Shown: in pieces, positions 37,840 through 50,851 of the stretch
Layout: every line of letters starts with the position of its first letter
Numbering within the stretch: position 1 is the first letter of the stretch
Assembly: GCA_958510875.1 (NCBI GenBank)
Contig: OY294068.1
Coordinates: forward strand, 34,514,297 to 34,578,296
Length of the DNA: 64,000 nt
Direction: 5' to 3'
Origin: Endomychus coccineus
Lineage: Eukaryota > Arthropoda > Insecta > Coleoptera > Endomychidae
Notes under the pieces: generated by a model
What the model saw: only the letters and a program-made list of their open reading frames with translations
Databases searched by the model: none
What the model was told of the DNA's origin: nothing
Position numbers and translations under genes: made by a program

Positions 37840-39600
37840 TACCGTTTGAAGAATACGGGTTGAAAATCTAATGAATTTATTACAGATTATTAAAATTATC
37901 AATTAATAGTAAGATAACAAATATCTTCTAGCTTAAGAAAATAAGTTCATTAGACAGTTAAACTGTTAAAAGAACTAATATCATAAAAAATGTATTAGCT
38001 ATAGGTATGTTATGGGGCTTTAATTAGCTACATACAATCACAAAGCATATGCAATAACTTTTATTATAAGATTTCAAACGAACAACAGTATCAATTGACA
38101 TATCCAATTCCAAACAATCACTCGTCGAGTCATTGGTATCGTTCCATCGAACAATCAGCTGCTTCGTTATCTGAACGAAAAAAAGTAGTCGATTGGGTAC
38201 GTTTTGGTAGAAACCCTCTTGAATTTCTTTGTAACCGGCAATTCAAACAATAAATTTAATTTCAACGCTTTGAACGCTGATGATTGAATAATAGATGCAT
38301 TGTACTCAAGAATCTGAATAATTGGTTTAGGACATTCCTACCGTAGATCCTACAATAGAATATAATTTATGCGAATAAGAAATAATCATATAATAGTGAA
38401 AGTTGGGTTATACCCGATGCTGTATGTATCCAACAAAGAGCATCGCCTACCTCCCATTGTTTGCGTTGACCCATATTTACTCTAAATTGCAACTTCCACA
38501 GAGGCTTGTATTATATTATAGAGTTCTATCTAACTATTATACACCTGTATACATCTAGTATTGATTATTTCCATCTCTTGATGTAGAAACATCATTCATT
38601 TAAATTGTTATTACTTTCAATGCCTATTGTATCTGATTGCATAATTCTGTGGGCGAAGAACATCTGAAGGTGACTCAGATCTATTTGAATTCAACAATAA
38701 TTACGTGCAGAATGATTGGAATATTTCACAGAATTCTTAGCCTAATTCAATTTTACAAAGTAAAATAACTGTTAATAAATTGTTACTTCATTATAAAACA
38801 AAAATGTGTGTTTCGTCCATGATGTGATATAATCAAACAGTAACATTATCTAAAGTAAATTAACATAAATAACCAACTCCATAAATATTTATTATTCTTT
38901 TCAGACAAAAGGCAGTCGCGAAAATTTCTTTTTTCTCAAACATCAATCTTTACATCACCAAGCTGTGTAAAGAGACCATGCTATACCATTCGATATTCAA
39001 CTAATCAAAACGTGAACAGTATGAAAAATTATAAGCTTAACAGAAGAGATGGACTTCACAATAGAACGTGACCATAATTCAGATTTAATGATATGATTTT
39101 GAATTGCTGCTCATATTAAAAGTACTTATCTTCAGGAGAAGTTAACGGCATTTCAAATGTGAATTCAACTAAGCCAAGGCTTTGTATAGGTCAACAAGGA
39201 GTAGAATTTGTATTGTTGGGAAAAATAATCATGGAAAATGAGTGTAAGAAATAAAATAGGGGTTGGATAAATCATATTTCTATGGGATTTAATATCTATC
39301 GAGTAAAACATGAAGTTTTATCTTCTGACGTCGCATAATGACATCGTTATAGAAGTCATTTTCAAAGCAAAATGACATAGTTTTTCAGGCTAAGTGCTCT
39401 AATGATTTCATTATAGTACTGAGTACTGTAATGTAATAAAATAATTACAAGCAAAACGAAGCAAGTCAATTTTTACCCAAATTTTTATATGAAACAAATA
39501 ACTAATTTAACGATTATAATTTATAATACGATTTGTACAATTATGTAACTTGATATTGTTCATAGGTGTCGAAATGGTTGCATTGATTTGATTGTTTACT
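37840..39600. other. AT-rich intronic stretch with nothing recognised
   Basis: No frames above about 60 codons with recognisable content and no repeat terminus. Confidence 0.4.
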
Positions 39601-40215
39601 TAGACATTTTCTGTTTCTTGTGGCGAACAAACACGGGGTAAGGATATCGCTAATGATTTTTCGCTACGAATACCTGCAGAAATATTTTTCATATTTTCTT
39701 GGGAATTTACGATATATCCTTCAGCTACTCTATTACACTTCCAGCCACCATGGCGTTTGACAGTGAGAAGATCTACGCCAGAATCTGCTAGTGAAGAAGC
39801 CGAAGACCTTCTAAAACAGTGACCCGTGTGTTCTTCGGAATGAGGCAGTTTTAAGAAAACAGCAATATTCTTAGGTATATTGCCAAAAGTATGAATGAAC
39901 CTACTGGCTAATTACTACATTTGTTATTTCTAAATTATAAAAAGAAACGCTGGACCGCAATGCTACATATTTTTGAATGAGTTCGACCATATTTAATTCA
40001 TTAATATTTCGAGGAGTAATCAAAAATTTGCGGGATACTTTGGTCCTTAGGTTTTCTAACTCTTGCAATTTACAAGAACTACTTATGCCAAATACCATTA
40101 CTACTTTTGCTAGGAGAATATTTCGTCCTCCGCCTCCAGCAAATAGTTTGTAATATTTATCTTTAGTCTGTATTTTAGATTTTTTTGGTTAATATACATC
40201 TGAGTTTTGCTTTAA
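39600..40215 (-). pseudogene. Tyrosine recombinase remnant (Crypton-like)
   Basis: Minus-strand frames read LFAGGGGRNILLAKVVMVFG and the open stretch 39,901-40,098 (KLQELENLRTKVSRKFLI...), then after a frameshift HTGHCFRRSSASSLADSGVD, LLTVKRHGGWKCNRVAEGYI. The H-x-x-R, H-x-x-W and final Tyr of tyrosine recombinases are all visible (HCFRR, RHGGW, EGYI). In insects such single-domain recombinases are found in Crypton-type elements and their relatives. The frameshift makes it inactive. No termini were identified. Confidence 0.7.
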
Positions 40216-40454
40216 AAAGCAATTAATCGAACATATTCACTTATATCAACATTTTTACTAATCGAGAACATACTCCATAAAGTTGAAGATATTTCCCTTG
40301 AAAATTCAAAATAGGCTAGCAATACCTTTTCATGTGTGATATTATTAACGTTCTTATGATTACACCAATCTTTCTACCGGCCATAACTTTTTTCCTAAAA
40401 CGTTTCTAGATTTTTCTGGAAGAAGGGAAGAAATTGGCGTTTTCAGTTAGTTCT

Positions 40455-42490
40455 TCAAGTGGAGAACCCAAAAATATGCGCATAAATTTGCAAATCATTT
40501 AGTCAAAATATGCATCAAAATGTTGAGAATATGCAAATAAAAAAATACATAGAATACATAAATTTATTGATCCAGTTAAAAATTTTAATTTTTCTACATA
40601 CTGAACTAAACCTAAGTATGCATTCATTACACAAAGCAGGTTGTCGTTAGTTGTAAACCACTAAATGTTTCTGGAAGTTTTCAATTGAAAAATTTTCTCC
40701 TGTTAGAATATAAAAATTTATAAATGGAAAAACTTCTTTCCACATCAACCGACGTAATAGAATAATAGAAAATTGCTCAATGTTACAGGATCCATATCAA
40801 TGGATTCAGTAAATTCTCTAAAATATTAGCTAAGCTAGGCCTAAGAAATCGAAATCCACATTTTTTCCATCAACTTTTTGAATTTTTGAAAAATTTTGCC
40901 CCCCATTTTGCCTGCGATATTTTGGAAAGCTGCCCCAGATTGTTTCACTAGTTCTACACTTCGGGTTAATGGCAAATTATATTTCTCCATTTGTGTTTGT
41001 TTGTTTGGGTGATGTCTGTTTTAGAAACCAATCTGTAATTGGCTTTTATAAACAAAAGTTGCTGTTTTACTTCTTTGTTTTCGAATAATTGCTTAACATT
41101 AGTGAGGGATTGGGAAGATTCGTCAGACAATTCTGAAATTAGATCTGTTAGTTGATAGAAATTCTCGCTATAAAAAAAGCGGCTTGCAACCAAGTGCCCC
41201 ATCTTGTAATAACAGGTTGGGATGGAAGAGAAATGTTTGGTAGTTTTTCTTTATAGAACTGAACCCTTATAGGCGCTTTAAGGAAGATTTATTTAATGTT
41301 GGAAATTAAACTATTTACAAGAGGATAATGTTTCCTAATCTCTTCAGCAACCCTATTTAAAGCATGAGCAAGAGATGTTATATGTATCAAGTTCTGATAA
41401 AAGATTTTTCCCCGCCTTTTACGTGTACGGTGCATCTGACAAAATGAACAACCAAATTATCTCCTGGAACAGGCATAGGAAAAAAAATGTTAATACTTCC
41501 TCTTGAACAAATCTTGCCACTGTCAGTGCATTTATTTTTCCTAACTCTTTAGAAGCTATCAGATTTTGGCAGAATCTCGTCGCTAAGAACACTAATCAAT
41601 AAATGAGAAATATAATGTCGTCTTGAATCGATGGTTCCATCAATGTTTTGTTGAAATTTCAGATAGAAGTGTACATAAAATGTAATAGTGTAGCTCAGTC
41701 ACAACTCGGAGATAAGAGTTTTGCAAAAATTACTGTTAGATTTAGAACAACAAAAGGTAACTACCCTCCATTCTGTTAAAGTTGTTTCAAATATATATGG
41801 GCACAATCCATAAAATATGTAGTATTATTATGTATAAATTGTCAATGTTTTTCTTCCGATTGTTATGTAAAATGTATGTATTATAAGTACATCTTGATCA
41901 TATGTTACACATTTTTTACCCTGCTAATTTAGTGAACAAATATAGTAAAACCGACCTCATAATTTAATTTCTCAATCATATTATTTTTTTTGTAAACGTA
42001 AAATTATTACTTGGACGCCTATGATGGAAAAATTGTTGCAACAACAAGGTTTTCATTGTATGTTAGAATTTTAAAATCAATAATTATCTTTGTGACGAAT
42101 TTCGTAGTCCCAACATCGGACGACAGAATGCAATGTGACGAATACCGTACACGAATTTTATGTTTACCTGTGTACTGTGACAAATTCGAATCCCCAGTTT
42201 AAAACGATCTATTTTGAATTGTCGAAATTTAAGACTGGGAATACCCATACTCTTGTACCTCTTATGAACAACCGCGGCCACTGGAATTGGCAATTGAAAT
42301 TCTTAAGAACTGCAAATGAAATAACAAATTACTTTTTAATGATAAGGGGGTTCATTATTCTGCTTGAATCCTTTTGCTCAAAATTCTTTCAATTATGCAC
42401 AATATGCTATTTATTAAGAATATATGCAAATATTTAAAAATTCATTTAATATGCCAAATATGCGCTTTACATATTTGGGTGTTCCTACTA
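40455..42490 (-). mobile_element. Decayed hAT-superfamily element with transposase core remnants
   Basis: Minus-strand frames spell HALNRVAEEIRKHYPLVNSL, then FLKAPIRVQFYKEKLPNISL, PSQPVITRW and (40,966-41,202) GHLVASRFFYSENFYQLTDL. T-R-W-x-T-W followed by Y-x-E-N-F is a hallmark of one hAT transposase group. Possible inverted ends are agtggagaacccaaaaatat at 40,452 and tatttgggtgttcctact at 42,472-42,489. The right end is repeated at 55.81-56.10 kb. Stops are frequent. Confidence 0.65.
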
Positions 42491-42554
42491 ATTACTATTG
42501 AAGAGGTTCTAAATGCATTTAAAATTCCCAAAAAATAAAATCTTGTATTTAATT

Positions 42555-42632
42555 AGGATCATAAGTGATCATTATGTTATCACGGCGATAACACCAACAT
42601 AATGATCGTTATTATGATCCTTATAACATAAA
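42555..42632. repeat. ~75-bp hairpin
   Basis: The arms aggatcataa...gatcattatgttatc and gataac...aacataatgatc...ttatgatcct fold on a short central loop (acggc). Confidence 0.65.
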
Positions 42633-43475
42633 TAACTTTTATTGTCATCTGTTACTGTTTATTATCCACTCCTTTTCAGTATCATGTAGACTCATGTGCG
42701 AGTGAAGACTCAATTTTGGTATCAATGGAAAATCATGAGTCTTTTAATTTATTTGATTCACATACTTGTGTGTATGTATTCAATTTTTTCAGTACGGAAT
42801 ATATTAAGCTCAAAGTGGTGATTTTTCTCAGAGTTACACGTCCCCAACACCTACCAACAATAGCGATATTTTTGAAAATCTGAAAGTAGACTAGATTAGC
42901 CTCATCCTCTATCAGAGCATTTTTTCAACTGAATTTGTCTTTGATAATACACTCCTACTTAATATATAACGAGGAAGACATGTTATTAGCACGACCGCGC
43001 ACTGTGGAGAGCTGAACATATTTCATACGAAGTCATTAAGTCGTTGAAGTTCACTTTATTCATTTTTGTGCTCTACTTAATTGGAAGGAAATTCATACAA
43101 CAGGTATGGAAATGTTCAATACAGACTTCAACGTTCTGTCAGCAATCTAGAAAGCAAATGCAATACTTGTTCAAATCATCGAGTCATTTTTAAGACGGAA
43201 CAAAGCAAAATTAATGAAAGCAACCTTTCTCGATGTATGAGTTGGACGAAAACCGATAAATTTAATTAGATCTATTTACGGTAGAAGACATTCATTACCC
43301 GCAGACAGATGTAAAGGACGCATATTTCCCAGAGCTGTCTAGTTTGTTGAATCATTAGGAGGAAACTAGTTTCATTGTCATGCACTATCTTCATTTAGGT
43401 CAATCTTATGTTATCAGTTGGTATGCCAACTAGAAGACATAATCAAATTGATTCACTCCGTCTCAATATTCGATT

Positions 43476-43765
43476 CTAATGGTGATTTTGAATCAGGAGC
43501 ATCCAATGACTTTGAAGAAGGAAATGATATTTTTTCCATCCTTTGACTACACGAGAGGAAAACTTATAATGTTCGAAGAACATCGTGTGGGCCAGTTGGG
43601 GAATGTGGGGAGGGGGGTAGGCATTCAAATTTTTCTTGAAAGTTTGGAGGTTATTGACATAGGGAAAGATCTCACTAGGCAAAGAGATCCACAACTTCGC
43701 CGTTCAATAAAAAAATTGAGTCTGGTCGTTCACATGATTGTATGTAAAGAAATACATGTCTTATA
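43476..43765 (-). pseudogene. Non-LTR 3'-end fragment, same family as 29.6-30.5 kb
   Basis: The frame reads MWISLPSEIFPYVNNLQTFK, then AHTMFFEHYKFSSRVVKG. S-L-P-x-x-(I/V)-F-P-x-x-x-N-L-Q-x-F-K is the standard C-terminal motif of these non-LTR ORF2 proteins. Confidence 0.7.
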
Positions 43766-43901
43766 ACAGTAATAATTGTACATTACATAGTTTGGATTGA
43801 AAATAGTATTTTACCTACAACACTATTTAGAACTCTCCAGGTAAATATCAAATGGACGTTTCATGGAAAAATAGGAATTCTTACAAATTTGTTTAATTTA
43901 A

Positions 43902-45442
43902 TATATACCGTGTGCGTGAATCAAAAAGAAGCACGGCCGATATCTCATATACCGTTCGCTTAAAAAAAAATCGCTCGGATCGTCGACTTTTATTCTCCAA
44001 GGGAAAGATTTTGCTTATATCATCGACCTTGTAACTTTAACCCTCTCGTGGGGGTGAGCCTTAACCCCAAAATCTTGAATGGGAATGGGAGTGGCCTTAT
44101 TTTAAAGGTGATCGAATTCTCTGTTCAACGCATCTTAGTTTTACAAATTTGATGCAGCCGTTTTTGAGAAAATAAGGGAACAATGAAAACAAAACGATTT
44201 CTCAATAATTATTGCTCGATGAAAAAATGATTTAATTTTTATTCCGGAGAATGAGTCTTTCGTGATTTTCAACTCTGTCTCTCCAACCCCCCGTTGAGGT
44301 GAGCTTCAACCCTTAAATTAAAATGGAATTAAAATTCGTGTGATACCATATTTTAATAGTCATTAAATTTTCTTTTCAGCAAATCCAACATAATTTATTA
44401 ACTTTAATTTCTTTTTATTATTTATTTTAATAAGGCAATATTTTCTACATTCCTCAATCTATTTACCAGTGACAAAAGGTAATGTAAATTCTAATTTTAT
44501 CGTTCGAAGAAAAAAGTACTTCATTTTATCTGCTCTGGAATTCCGTTTTTGTAAAGAATTTATAAATCTTACAGTTCCTCAGAAGTTTCGAGTATTTACA
44601 TTTAATTCATTTCAATTCAGTATCTCGCAGGGTTTTGTCTGTGATTAGACTTTATTTTCATCTAAAATGATTTATTATTCTACTGCAAAAAGAGTGTCGC
44701 TGATTGAACTGTATTATGAAAATGGTAGATGTGTTAATATTGCAGCACAGGTATTCAATGAAATGAATCCAGATAAACATGTTAACCGAAAATACATAAT
44801 TGAGCTGGTAGCAAAATTTAGAGAGACAGGATCAGTGACAAACCTAAAACCAATTCCTCCAATTCTAAGGATAGTGGAAAACGAAGCAGTGGAAGTTGCA
44901 CGTCAATATGGACCCTACATTAAGTACCAGGCAACTACCTGTAGTCAGTGGCATATCTCGTACGAGTATTCGCAGAATTTTGAAGACACGTAAATTTCAC
45001 GCCTACAAAATTCATCTTGTACAACAAATAAATGAAGATGTCTTTGACAGACGTTTGGAATTTTGCGAGATTATGACTGAATGAATAGTAAATAATCCGA
45101 ATTTAGTATTCAACATTTGTTTTTTCGATGAGTGTTCGTTTTTTCCAAATAGGACTGTTAATCGTCACAACTGTCGATATTGGTCTGACGAAAATCCACA
45201 TCTATTCCATGAGGTTCACACTCAACATCCTGAGAAATTGAATTATTATTTTCTCAAAAACGGCTGCATCATATTTGTTAAACCAAGATGCGTTGAACAG
45301 AGAATTCGATTACCTTCAAAATAAGTTACTCGACTCCTATTCCCATTTAAGATTTTGGGGTAAAATCTACAAGGTTGTTGATAAACGAACGATATATGAG
45401 ATATCGGCCGTGATTCGTTTTGATTGGCCCATTCTGTATATA
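43902..45442 (+). mobile_element. DDE transposon with long inverted ends (Tc1/mariner-related, DUF4817-type transposase)
   Basis: The left inverted end (about 43,902-44,180) and right inverted end (about 45,248-45,442) share cacggccgatatctcatat and cgaattctctgttcaacgca. The outermost bases are in TATATA runs, consistent with a TA target. The transposase N-terminus is open from 44,667 (RVSLIELYYENGRCVNIAAQ, ...REIGSV-like), then shifted to 44,896-45,084 (TRQLPVVSGISRTSIRRILK, QINEDVFDRRLEFCEIM) and FFDECSFFPNRTVNRHN with the first catalytic Asp. The C-terminal catalytic half is deleted. A second, diverged copy of the inner TIR module lies at about 44,270-44,400. Confidence 0.8.
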
Positions 45443-45444
45443 AA

Positions 45445-45660
45445 TATTCACTGGATTTTTCTTCCGCGTAGATGTTTTGTCCCTGGTAGGACCACACTGG
45501 TTTTCACGACACACAGAATCACATCTGACATCTTTAGGTCTTGCTTGACAATAGCTTGCTACGGCTTCTTGATACTCGAACTGAACTTCAGTTCTTATTT
45601 CACAGAGTACCGAAAGATGTTGTTGATAAAGAATACTTGTACTTTCAAAATACAATTCTG
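45445..45660 (-). other. Unassigned coding-like minus-strand frame
   Basis: A frame reading YFESTSILYQQHLSVLCEIR, then EYQEAVASYCQARPKDVRCD and VCRENQCGPTRDKTSTRKKN has more mixed composition than AT-driven frames nearby and five cysteines. It runs into the right inverted end of the DDE transposon. It may be the remnant of another element or an unrelated exon. I do not recognise it. Confidence 0.25.
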
Positions 45661-46529
45661 GTTTCGAGTAGAATAAATTAATGTGTCATTCATGTATTAC
45701 TTCAGTACGGAAGAATATATCATACTTTGCTTGTAGTTGATATCGCGTTTTTCATTTTGTGGTTTTTCCATGCATATATATATATATAAAACATGCATAA
45801 CTTTACATATCACACGCATAAATTTTGTATGAAAGCTTCCTAATTACACATTGCGAATTAGTTTGATCTTCACTTCCTGTGCGGTCGGAAATTCAACTAT
45901 GATAAATTAATCTGATATCGAAGTACAGAGGAATTTGGAGGTGAATCCTTATTAATTTGATGTAGTATTGTACATCTTATATAATTGTATATTACTATTT
46001 CATAGACCTATCAAAATAGAATTATGATTACTTCTAGAGTCGTGACATAAACACCTTCAACACGAGTATTAAAGGTTGTATTTTATAAAAATGAACCTGA
46101 TGAACACGTAAGAGGTACATCGCAACTTAGTATAATGACCTTCCATCGTACTATGTCCGCTCCAACCATCGAGTAAGGCTGTGGAACTGGCTACAATGCG
46201 GATAAATAACACCTGAATATCGCCTAAGGCGATTACTATTAACCTGCATCCCATCCTTCAATAATAATGATAACAAATTAATTTTCATCATAAACTTATG
46301 TTATTATATACGTACTAGCCATCGAAAGATCATACTTATTAGATATCGCAGTATTATACATTTATGATCTTGATAATCCATTTATCGAATCTTACTTGTA
46401 TAGTATAGTCATATTATGGCGTTGACCTTTACTGCAATAAACAAACTAGCTGATTGAATCCCATTGTGTTGGTCCCAACAGCTTGGAAATGTACCTACAT
46501 ATTACTTTATTTTTATTTTGAAATAAAAA

Positions 46530-47322
46530 GGCATTTTACACTATAGGAAAATATTGATGAATTGCATCTTTACGCACGTTTCGGTCTCACGACCATCATC
46601 AGAAGACTTATTATGTCTAAAACGGGATTTCTTAAAACTAATTGTATTAGCACAAAGCTTCCTTATCGCACCAATTTCAATTAAAAATGCCCAACACCGA
46701 AACGCACAGAAACACGAATAATCGAAATTGTAACACATCAATGTTTTAAGTATATGAAATATATCAAGAATCCACTGTTTGTTCTTATAATTTACGAATA
46801 CATGTCAACAAGGTCTGTAAACGACCAAAAAATATTACGTTCAAGTATCTACTCTCGAACCAGATGTTAAAGATTTATGAGGTAATAGAAAAAGGTTGTC
46901 ACACATTATCAGAAATATACTATGTATTTCATCCGTCTACCTAAAATATACTTTTAACATTATAGAGACGCATGTAAGAGTTTCAATTAATTAAATTAGT
47001 ATAAATCTGACTTAATGTCTTAATTTCTGTTCTATGATTTACAGGTTTGGGGTCACGTTTTATGTGAATCATCTCCAGGATAGATCTTTTATAATAATTG
47101 GTTTCCTCAGTTAAAACATTAACATTTTTGTAACCGAATTCATGGTTGTAATCAAAGCAGTGGATTTATCAAAGTTTTTGTTTCTTGTGCTATACTTATG
47201 GCCATACATTCTTTCTTGTGAATATTGTTTAAATATTCCAGTCTAAGTCCCATCGCAACCTAAACAATTCAATGTCTATGCTGTGTTGGTTTGTTTAACT
47301 TTAGGTATTAATAAAGGTTTTT
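46530..47322 (-). mobile_element. Penelope-like element fragment (family 2)
   Basis: It is parallel to 56,540-57,330: tacgcacgtttcggtctcac at the tail, gtgaatcatctccaggatag, ataattggtttcctcagtta, and tatggccatacattctttct. These are antisense to the family-2 GIY-YIG domain, but the frame is broken. It ends where a mariner fragment begins. Confidence 0.75.
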
Positions 47323-47640
47323 AATGCCAAATGGGTACCGCATTTGCTCTCTGTTGAGAACAAGCGCGACCGTGTGACAACTTCAAAGGAGTGTTTGGCG
47401 ATGTTCAAGCACGATAAGAAGGACTTCTTGCGTCGTTTCGTAACCATGGACGAAACATGGATCCATCACACCCACCAGAGACCAAAGAACGAATCGAAAA
47501 ATTAGAAAAACATTGGACGAAGTGTATCGGGCTACAAAGAGATTTTGTTGAGAAAAAAATAAGCTTTGACCAAATAAATCATTTCTAGTTTCTTTTTTTA
47601 GGGACTTTTCTCCTTGCCTTAGTAGACTTGTTAACTAACA
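47323..47640 (+). pseudogene. Internally deleted mariner transposase fragment
   Basis: It reads WVPHLLSVENKRDRVTTSKE, CLAMFKHDKKDFLRRFVTMD and ETWIHH, the region of the first catalytic Asp of mariner transposases (T-M-D-E-T-W-I-H-H). A jump then leads to the C-terminal KNWTKCI-like end (KHWTKCIGLQRDFVEK). The middle of the protein is missing. Confidence 0.8.
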
Positions 47641-47835
47641 CCTCCACAAAAAGGATCTGAGCGATGCACCCTTGTGTAGGTGGTGCAAAAAAACAACGAA
47701 ATGTAAATGTACATTTTTGCAGATGCGTAACATTAATTTTCCGAGACGCATTACACTCTCCGTAACGCTATGCGACACTGAGGAAAACCAAGAACTAGAA
47801 ACAAGGACAGTGTCTTCAGGGCAATTGGTTGTTCG

Positions 47836-48524
47836 CAGGGACGGATTTATGGTGGTGGAGGCCCCTGGGCCCAAGTTTGGTGGGGGCCCCTATATGTCAG
47901 AGCCTAACTTTTTTTTTATTCAGTATACACCGACTGTATACTGAATGCAATTTTAATGCATTTTAAAATGTTCTAGTAATTAAAAATCTGGACAATATAT
48001 ATTATTTAATGTACATAAATATCAATAACTTTACACAGGTAGTTTCACTTTGTGCCGATCTTCTTTTCGATCCATTGTTTAGATCTATATGCATGTTCAC
48101 GCTCGAAAAGATTCATGGCAGTAGCCATGCAGTGACAAAAACTAGGAACTTATCTTAAATACGACGCCACCTACGTATACGCGGGAAAATTCAAATTAAT
48201 TATTTCAATGAAGTTCTTATTATGTTGTGTTGTAGAGGAATGTGATATTAGAAATAGATTTTTAATACCAAAAAATAGATTGCAAAATCTGTACATGCAA
48301 ATGTTGCACTAAATGACGCAAAAAGACGATATTATTCATTATTGATTACCAATATTCACATCAATAATATTGTTAACGATACTATTGATTACAATATTAA
48401 ATAATTATCATATGATTACTGTAATAAGCAATTTTTTTTCTTCACTTGATCTTTGGTGGGGGCCTCTAGGTAGTGGAGGCCTCTGGGCCATGGCCCACCC
48501 GGCCCACCCCTTAATCCGGCCCTG
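47836..48524. mobile_element. hAT-type MITE (689 bp) with GC-rich ends
   Basis: The ends are cagggacggatt and aatccggccctg, followed inward by ggggcccc and ggcctctgggcc blocks. Flanking 8-mers gttgttcg (47,828-47,835) and gctgttcg (48,525-48,532) agree at seven of eight positions, a typical hAT target duplication. The interior is AT-rich and without a gene. Confidence 0.85.
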
Positions 48525-48539
48525 GCTGTTCGTCCACCT

Positions 48540-49282
48540 CTGGAGCTTGGGGAACACTTTTGAGGAACCTTACCGGTTCACCCCTACGTTAATAATAATA
48601 AATAGTGTGATTAAATAAATCATTTTCGAAACTTTGTTTTGTTTTTATAATAAAGAAATAAGCAATATTCTTGCCCAAGTTATCGTTTTCTTCAAAACTT
48701 GCGCCAATCGTAGATTCCTGGATCTGTAGAATTAACAAAATAGCAGCGCTCGACTCCCAATTTTTGTTTTGAACGTAATACCAAAGGCTAGGAAAAAGTA
48801 CAGATGACCGTCCTTTCAGTTATCTATTTAATCGAACTGCATGACTACATCATCAGTTAGAAAGTTGCTACGTTCTATCATCAAATAAATATCTGATTGG
48901 ATTAGAATGGATGAAAACTCGTGGATAATTGAGAAACTTGACGTTTCGCGTATTCATTATGAATACCTTTTAATGCTTTAATAATCGTGATGGAACTAAT
49001 GATGATTAACGGAATTCACGAACAAGCTAAAAAAAGTAATAGCTCAGTATGTTCTGAAAGGTATGTGGTATCGAGCGGTAGATTGGTCGGACAATGTATA
49101 AATAACAGAACATGAAATTAACTTTTAACGGTTACTCTTCCAAATATCAACAACCTTGTATGTTTCTTAGCTGGAGAAATAACAGTTTCTTGATACGTTT
49201 CCATTTAATTTCAACCCACTTATTATTATTTTAGTCGTAGTTCATACACTATGGAAATATAGGAAGGAAACAAATTGTTTAT
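48540..49282. other. Intronic stretch with nothing recognised
   Basis: No recognisable frame or repeat terminus. Confidence 0.4.
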
Positions 49283-50150
49283 TAGTCCAGTCATTGATGG
49301 AGGAAAATAGACGATTTTTGTCCAAATTTCGGCAAGTTCTAATTTTGGTCTATTCTTATGTATTCTGACGCGCTGAACAGGATGGTGTAGTTTATATTTG
49401 AATCAACCCTGTGCTCGTAAAACTATGGCCATTTTTGGAACCAAAATATGTCAATTTTTTACATTTTGAGAGAAAACTATGAGTTGTATGAAAAAATGTT
49501 TCATTTAAAAGTTGTTGGAAAAATTAATACGCTATGTTTGGCTCCGCTCCGAAGTCGATTCGAGGTCGTGGGCCCAAGGTAGGTCTCATTTAGTGTGTTT
49601 TCTAGCACATTGAAAAATTGAGTATATATCAGAGAGTTTTTGTTTTTTTCGTATCCTGTTTGGGTGGAAAGATATTAGTATTTTTATTTCTCCTTTTTTT
49701 GTTTTTGATATTTTTACCTACCTCATTTTTTGGCGCCAAAACCGGCCATTTTGAAAAATCCGTAGTTTATGAATTTCAGATAAAATACTTATGTTATCGA
49801 TCTAAAACCAAATTTATTCGGAAGATTTCATCATTCTACACCTAATATCCAAAATTCAAGCATTCTGGTCCAAAGACATAACCTTGGCGCCATTTCGAAA
49901 ATTTTGGACCATCGAAAAATCCAAATTTTTTGAGGTTAGAAATTTTTCACGAAATCTGAATTCTAGATTCTATTAGAGGTTTTCATAATCAGTATTTTAA
50001 ATCCAAGCAGATCGATTTGGGTTGAATAGAAGTGGAGCTATCCTGATAAATTGGGCCCCTAGAGGCCCAAACAGGCGATTCGTCCTCAATTTCAAGTTGT
50101 AACGAATTTCATCATAAAAAATTAGGGCTGAATTTCGTTTAGCGGCAATA
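49283..50150. repeat. One-ended relative of the foldback family
   Basis: It begins tagtccagtcattgatggag like the other foldback termini and has internal phrases (gtcgtgggcccaaggtaggt, ggccatttttggaaccaaaa) similar in order to the arm of the 50.85-52.3 kb element. I could not find a matching right terminus. Confidence 0.45.
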
Positions 50151-50299
50151 AGCGAGCGTCGGTACAATAGATTCCGCGCGCGAAATTATAGTTTTTTTAA
50201 TATTTTTATATGCACCTGAATGTTTGTAATCATTTTGTGTGGATGTGTGAGAGTATGTAGACGAGTGAACGTGTATATGTGACTGTGACAAGATGTTTT

Positions 50300-50410
50300 T
50301 ATAGGGTGTTACAAGACAAATTTCAATATTTAAAAAAAAAACTTACTACGAAAGAGCTAACCTAATATAACACTTTAATGATAATCTTAGGATGGATGGC
50401 TAGTGGAATT
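50300..50410 (-). repeat. Penelope-like 3'-end fragment (family 3)
   Basis: cgaaagagctaacctaatat and the following tttaatgataatcttaggat are the inverse of the family-3 tail at about 25,590-25,660. Confidence 0.5.
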
Positions 50411-50851
50411 TTGGCTAATTGCGTTATACCCATCGAGAGATTAAAGGATTAACTGATGGTAGCAAATGGCACATTCAATTACATAAATTTAACAAGGGAT
50501 AACTATTACGTATTTGTTGAACCTTCAATAGGATATGGGACTACTAATATTTATTAATCTCTGACACACTGTATAATCCTCTCATCGTTATATTTGTTGG
50601 CCCACATTTATTGAAGCATTTGCGGAGATACGATTAATGTAATCACCTCGATCCCATTGAATCTTTTTCTCAGAAATGTAATCTTACAAATTACATCTGA
50701 TTGTTCAATGTCACCGTCAATATTTGGAAAAGTGAAGCACCATTAATCTGTATTAGTAGATAGTAAGATAATAATAATAATTGAGGAGATAAAGAATGAG
50801 AGTGCTTTTGACCCGGAAATTGAATATTGACCGACTCTTCAGTTTACCAAA

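Noticed and set aside
45776..45789. (TA)n microsatellite
   Set aside because: Short and ordinary for an AT-rich genome.
49618..49845. Hydrophobic 75-codon frame that looks like a membrane peptide
   Set aside because: Composition follows a T-rich tract inside a repeat. No start context, splice signals or homologous pattern.
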